Below, in pieces: positions 6,366 to 9,406 of a DNA stretch of 9,406 nucleotides. The notes beneath the pieces are model-generated. The model was not told the DNA's origin. It made no database searches and was given only the letters and a program-made list of their open reading frames with translations. Every line of letters starts with the position of its first letter. Within the stretch, counting starts at the first letter, position 1. Origin of the DNA: CAZOHG01 sp964579725 (GTDB taxonomy: Bacteria > Zhuqueibacterota > JdFR-76 > BMS3Abin05); assembly GCA_964579725.1 (NCBI GenBank), contig CAZOHG010000099.1:1-9406 (forward strand). The letters run 5' to 3'. The translations under genes were made by a program, and so were the position numbers.

Positions 6366-7144
6366 GGAGCTATCTCGCCATTACGGATCGGGAGTTGAAA
6401 TCGTATTTTGTCTCTCCCATTGCTTATATTGTGATTGCTCTTTTTGTGCTCATTACAGGTATTTTCTTTTACCTGATTATTTCTAATTTTGTGGAATTAA
6501 GTTTTCGGTACACCATGCAGGCGCAATATTATCGAATGGCTGCCCCCAAACTAAATGTCAATTCAATGGCCATTCGTCCGCTCATGCACAATATGAGCTT
6601 ATTCGCCCTGTTTTGGCTCCCACTGCTGACCATGCGCCTGATTGCCGAAGAGAAAAAAATGGGGACGATTGAATTGTTGTTTACTTCCCCAATCCGAACC
6701 ACGGAACTTGTTTTGGCTAAATTTACGGCCAGCACCACCGTTTTTGTTGCCATGTTAACGTTGACCTTTTTGTACATGGTGTCGCTTTTCTTTTTTGGCA
6801 ATCCCGAACTCGGCCCCATTTTGACAGGGTACCTGGGATTGCTTCTGATTGGAATGAGTTATATTGCATTCGGACTTTTCTTTTCGTCCATCACCGACAA
6901 CCAAATTATTGCGGCCGTGGCCACATTTGCCTTTATTCTATTTTTCTGGTCTATTGGCTGGATGTCCGGTTTTGTCGGACCCGGACTCGGAAGTTTTTTG
7001 GAAAAGATTTCGCTGATTAATCACTTCGACGATTTCGCCAAAGGGGTGATTGATCTGGGAAATGTCGTCTATTATTTGAGTGTCACGTTCTTTGGTATCT
7101 TTTTGAGTTACCTGGCTCTGGAATCAAAGAAATGGAGGCTATAA
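6362..7144 (+). CDS. ABC-2 type permease, GldF-like
   Basis: This is an inner-membrane subunit of 260 residues with about six predicted membrane segments. Their approximate positions are 17-42 (AYIVIALFVLITGIFFYLII), 80-98, 118-143, 150-173, 180-205 and 236-256. The cytoplasmic piece between segments 2 and 3 holds the diagnostic stretch M-G-T-I-E-L-L-F-T-S-P-I-R-T-T-E-L-V-L-A-K-F. This is the 'GTIELL.TSP' motif of ABC-2 permeases of the GldF/NosY type and probably the coupling helix to the ATPase. The N-terminal T-D-R-E-L-K-S-Y-F is also typical. The gene overlaps the ATPase stop by four bases, so the two subunits are almost certainly made in a fixed ratio. Only one permease gene is present, so the transporter probably works as a homodimer or pairs with the membrane part of the next protein. 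The substrate is unknown. Confidence 0.92.
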   Translation: MRSYLAITDRELKSYFVSPIAYIVIALFVLITGIFFYLIISNFVELSFRYTMQAQYYRMAAPKLNVNSMAIRPLMHNMSLFALFWLPLLTMRLIAEEKKMGTIELLFTSPIRTTELVLAKFTASTTVFVAMLTLTFLYMVSLFFFGNPELGPILTGYLGLLLIGMSYIAFGLFFSSITDNQIIAAVATFAFILFFWSIGWMSGFVGPGLGSFLEKISLINHFDDFAKGVIDLGNVVYYLSVTFFGIFLSYLALESKKWRL

Positions 7145-7148
7145 TAGA

Positions 7149-8708
7149 ATGAAACGGTTGCTGGATTACTCGGGTATTCTTGGAATCCTTTTTCTGCTTG
7201 CCGGTGGCCTGATGTACATCATTCTGTCTACCTTTTCCACCTGGACAACAATTCTGTTTATTTTAGGTGGTCTATTGTTGCTGATTTATGTGGTCGGCAA
7301 TCTTGGAAAAATTCAGGCCTACTTTTCGAAGCGTTCGACTAAATACAGTACCAACGCGGTCGTTACGTCCGTCATTGTGTTGGCTATTCTGATGTTGGTG
7401 GATTTTGTGGCGTTTCGTCACACGTATCGGATTGACACAACCGCCAATCACCAGTACAGCCTTTCCGAACAAACCCAAAAGGTTTTGAAAAATCTGAAAA
7501 AAAATGTGCACGTCATCGGATTTTTCAAATCCGAGGAAAACCAACGGGCCAAAGATTTATTTGAAGAATACGGACATCTTTCCTCAAAATTCTCTTATGA
7601 GCTGGTGGACCCTGACAAACACCCTGCGGTTGCTAAAAAATACGGGCGGATTTCCTACGGCACAATTATCGTGGAAGGGCCACAAAAAACGGAGCGCATT
7701 CAAAAAACAACGGAAGAGGAATTGACGAATGCCATTATTAAGGTAACCCGTGAGGGTAAAAAGTGGATTTATTTTCTGGAGGGGCACGGCGAACACGACA
7801 TTGACCAGGAAATGGCCGGAAACAAAGGGGCCGGCGGAATGGCCATGGCCAAAAAGGCTCTGGAAAATCAATATTACGGCGTCAAAAAGCTCATGTTGGT
7901 TACCAAGAAAACCATTCCTTCCGATTGTGATGTGCTGGTCATTGCCGGGCCGCAAACCAATTTGTTACAGCCCGAAACAGATGCCATTCAGAAATATCTT
8001 AAAAATGGGGGAAAGGTTCTGGCGCTGATCGACCCGCCTCCTTCAACCGGTTTGAACGATCTCGTTACAAAATGGGGCGTAATCCCGGACAATGATGTTG
8101 TATTGGATTTTTCCGGCGTCGGGCAGCTTTTTGGCGCCGGCCCGGCCATTCCCGTAGCAAGCCATTACGGAACCAACCCCATTGTCAAAGACTTAAAGCG
8201 AATGATTACCGCGTTTCCGCTGGCTCGCTCTCTTTCCAAAGAAAAGAACGCCGATTCTAAACTGCACATTGAAAATCTGGTGCAAACGGGCGCCAACAGC
8301 TGGGGGGAGACCAATCTTAAGCTTTTCCTGGATCAGAAGAAGGCCGGATTCGACAAAGGACAGGACAAGAAAGGCCCCCTAACCCTGGGAATGGTTGTAA
8401 CCAAAGACGTCACCGACAGTTCTGGCGTAGTCGATTCCAAAAAGAAAAGTCGCCTGGTGGTTTTCGGTGATTCGGATTTCGCTACGAATGCCTGGTTTCA
8501 TTTCCAGAAAAACGGGGACCTCTTTTTGAATGCGGTCAATTGGCTGGCCGAAGAAGAAGACCTTGTGGCGATTCGGCCACGCAGTCCGGAAGACCGCCGC
8601 GTCAATTTGACCAAAGCACAATCCAAAATGCTGTTCTGGTTTGGTGTGGTGTTGTTCCCGCTGGCCATCGTTCTGGTCGGCATTGGCGTGTACACAAAAC
8701 GACGTTAG
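7149..8708 (+). CDS. GldG-like ABC transporter auxiliary membrane protein
   Basis: This 519-residue protein fits the ABC-type uncharacterised transport / GldG family. Three hydrophobic segments come first, at about 8-27, 32-51 and 69-89. The junction RIDTTANHQYSLSEQT (Asp96; YSLS at 103-106), characteristic of the family, is followed by a large domain of about 390 residues and a final membrane segment at about 497-515 ending in a basic K-R-R tail. Within the domain are FLEGHGEHD (GHGE at 212-215) and VVFGDSDFATN (GDSD at 440-443), both recurrent in GldG/DUF4350-like proteins. By topology the domain should face the periplasm. GldG works with GldA and GldF in Bacteroidetes gliding and type 9 secretion-linked motility; elsewhere its role is unknown. 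The ATG at 7149 follows the permease by 4 bases with GGAGG at 7134-7138. The two extra N-terminal membrane segments differ from the single one I expect in GldG. Confidence 0.88.
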   Translation: MKRLLDYSGILGILFLLAGGLMYIILSTFSTWTTILFILGGLLLLIYVVGNLGKIQAYFSKRSTKYSTNAVVTSVIVLAILMLVDFVAFRHTYRIDTTANHQYSLSEQTQKVLKNLKKNVHVIGFFKSEENQRAKDLFEEYGHLSSKFSYELVDPDKHPAVAKKYGRISYGTIIVEGPQKTERIQKTTEEELTNAIIKVTREGKKWIYFLEGHGEHDIDQEMAGNKGAGGMAMAKKALENQYYGVKKLMLVTKKTIPSDCDVLVIAGPQTNLLQPETDAIQKYLKNGGKVLALIDPPPSTGLNDLVTKWGVIPDNDVVLDFSGVGQLFGAGPAIPVASHYGTNPIVKDLKRMITAFPLARSLSKEKNADSKLHIENLVQTGANSWGETNLKLFLDQKKAGFDKGQDKKGPLTLGMVVTKDVTDSSGVVDSKKKSRLVVFGDSDFATNAWFHFQKNGDLFLNAVNWLAEEEDLVAIRPRSPEDRRVNLTKAQSKMLFWFGVVLFPLAIVLVGIGVYTKRR

Positions 8709-8729
8709 GGCAGGGAGGACGAAGAAAAA

Positions 8730-9406
8730 ATGAAAACCAAAACGACGGTGATTCTTCTCGTTGCTCTCATTGCCCTGGGTGCGTACGTGTATTTTTATGA
8801 AATCAAGGGCGGTGAGAGCCGCCAACACGAAAAAGAAGTCGCGGCACAATTGGTTTCATTCAAAACAGATGACGTAAAAAGTGTTGCTTTGATTCGCCCT
8901 GCGGATCATTTTACATTTCACGCTGTCAAACAGGACGAAGAGTGGAAAATTGACCAGCCCGTCAAAACCGAAGGCGAAAAATACGCCATTGAAGGTCTGG
9001 TCAATGCGGTTATTAATTCACGGGTTGAGCGCGTGGTGGCGAATGACACCAGTGATTTAAAGGACTTCGGCCTAAAACCTCCGCAGGCGATTGTGGTTTT
9101 GGAGGAAAAATCGGGGAAGAAAGACACCATCTCCATTGGCAATAAAAATCCAACGGAAACCTATCTTTTCATTCATCGAGATCATTTGCCCAGGGTGGAG
9201 TTGACGTCCACCTCGATTTCCTACCAAACCACGAAGGGGCTTTTTGATTTTCGAGATAAGCGGCTCATTCCTTTTGACAAAGAAAAGGTTGTCAAAATCG
9301 ACATCAAAGGTCCGACAAGCCATTTTGTAATCGAAAAGAGCGGCAACGATTGGTTTTTACGAAAACCAATTGACCGCAAGGCGGATAAAACGGAAGTCGA
9401 AAAGAT
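8730..9406 (+). CDS. DUF4340 domain membrane-anchored protein (partial, 3' truncated)
   Basis: About 225 codons are visible before the window ends, with no stop. A single N-terminal hydrophobic segment (residues about 5-23, VILLVALIALGAYVYFY) without a lipobox cysteine points to an anchored extracytoplasmic protein. The DUF4340 pattern follows: W-K-I-D-Q-P at 72-77, a helix of the 'A..v..L..al..s..e' kind, D-L-K-D-F-G-L-K-P-P at about 110-119, ISIGNKNP, then Y-L-F-I-H and a D-F-R-D-K-R-L segment. A second similar unit seems to begin at about residue 184 (see findings). GGGAGG at 8713-8718 precedes the ATG by 11 bases. The gene is 21 bases after the GldG-like gene. DUF4340 proteins often accompany GldG-type ABC cassettes; they probably belong to the same envelope complex, but their function is not known. 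Confidence 0.85.
   Translation, partial: MKTKTTVILLVALIALGAYVYFYEIKGGESRQHEKEVAAQLVSFKTDDVKSVALIRPADHFTFHAVKQDEEWKIDQPVKTEGEKYAIEGLVNAVINSRVERVVANDTSDLKDFGLKPPQAIVVLEEKSGKKDTISIGNKNPTETYLFIHRDHLPRVELTSTSISYQTTKGLFDFRDKRLIPFDKEKVVKIDIKGPTSHFVIEKSGNDWFLRKPIDRKADKTEVEK

Noticed and set aside
8379..8849. Minus-strand 156-codon open frame across the GldG-like/DUF4340 junction
   Set aside because: Its sequence has no recognisable motif, it would run against two coding genes with clear ribosome binding sites, and its composition is that of reverse-complemented coding DNA.

Overview
The window is a tightly packed, one-direction stretch of bacterial chromosome with every gene on the + strand. There are no gaps larger than about 25 bases between genes, and I see no mobile elements, RNA genes, CRISPR repeats or factor-independent terminators. 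Base composition looks moderate and even throughout. The order nusA-infB-ylxP(DUF503)-rbfA-truB-ribF-rpsO, followed by a GldA/GldF/GldG-type ABC cassette, together with Bacteroidetes-like details in TruB and RibF, suggests a member of the FCB superphylum or a neighbouring candidate phylum (Calditrichota/KSB1-like). That placement is inference from gene content and remembered family sequences; no search was run.

Region 1 (1-5395) is the conserved translation and ribosome-maturation cluster. It holds the last helix-hairpin-helix of NusA (transcription elongation factor), IF-2 (initiator tRNA delivery), a DUF503/YlxP small protein, RbfA (30S maturation), TruB (tRNA Psi55 synthase), RibF (FMN/FAD synthesis) and ribosomal protein S15. 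The genes are joined by very short gaps or overlaps, including TAATG at nusA/infB, a possible TTGA at ylxP/rbfA, and an overlap at rbfA/truB. They are probably co-transcribed and partly translationally coupled.

Region 2 (5415-9406) starts 19 bases after rpsO with no terminator. It is a four-gene membrane cassette: an ABC ATPase (TTG start), an ABC-2 permease (GTG start, overlapping the ATPase stop), a GldG-like membrane protein with a large extracytoplasmic domain, and a membrane-anchored DUF4340 protein cut by the window end. The four very likely form one envelope complex. The first three resemble the Bacteroidetes gliding ABC proteins GldA, GldF and GldG, but this set also occurs in non-gliding bacteria and its substrate is unknown.

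Most of the window is ordinary housekeeping sequence. The points worth a second look are the truB start (possibly AUU), the lack of a visible boundary between the ribosome cluster and the ABC cassette (and the absence of pnp after rpsO), a hairpin in the ribF tail just ahead of rpsO, the duplicated IF2_N domains with a lysine-rich linker in IF-2, and an apparent internal repeat in the DUF4340 protein.
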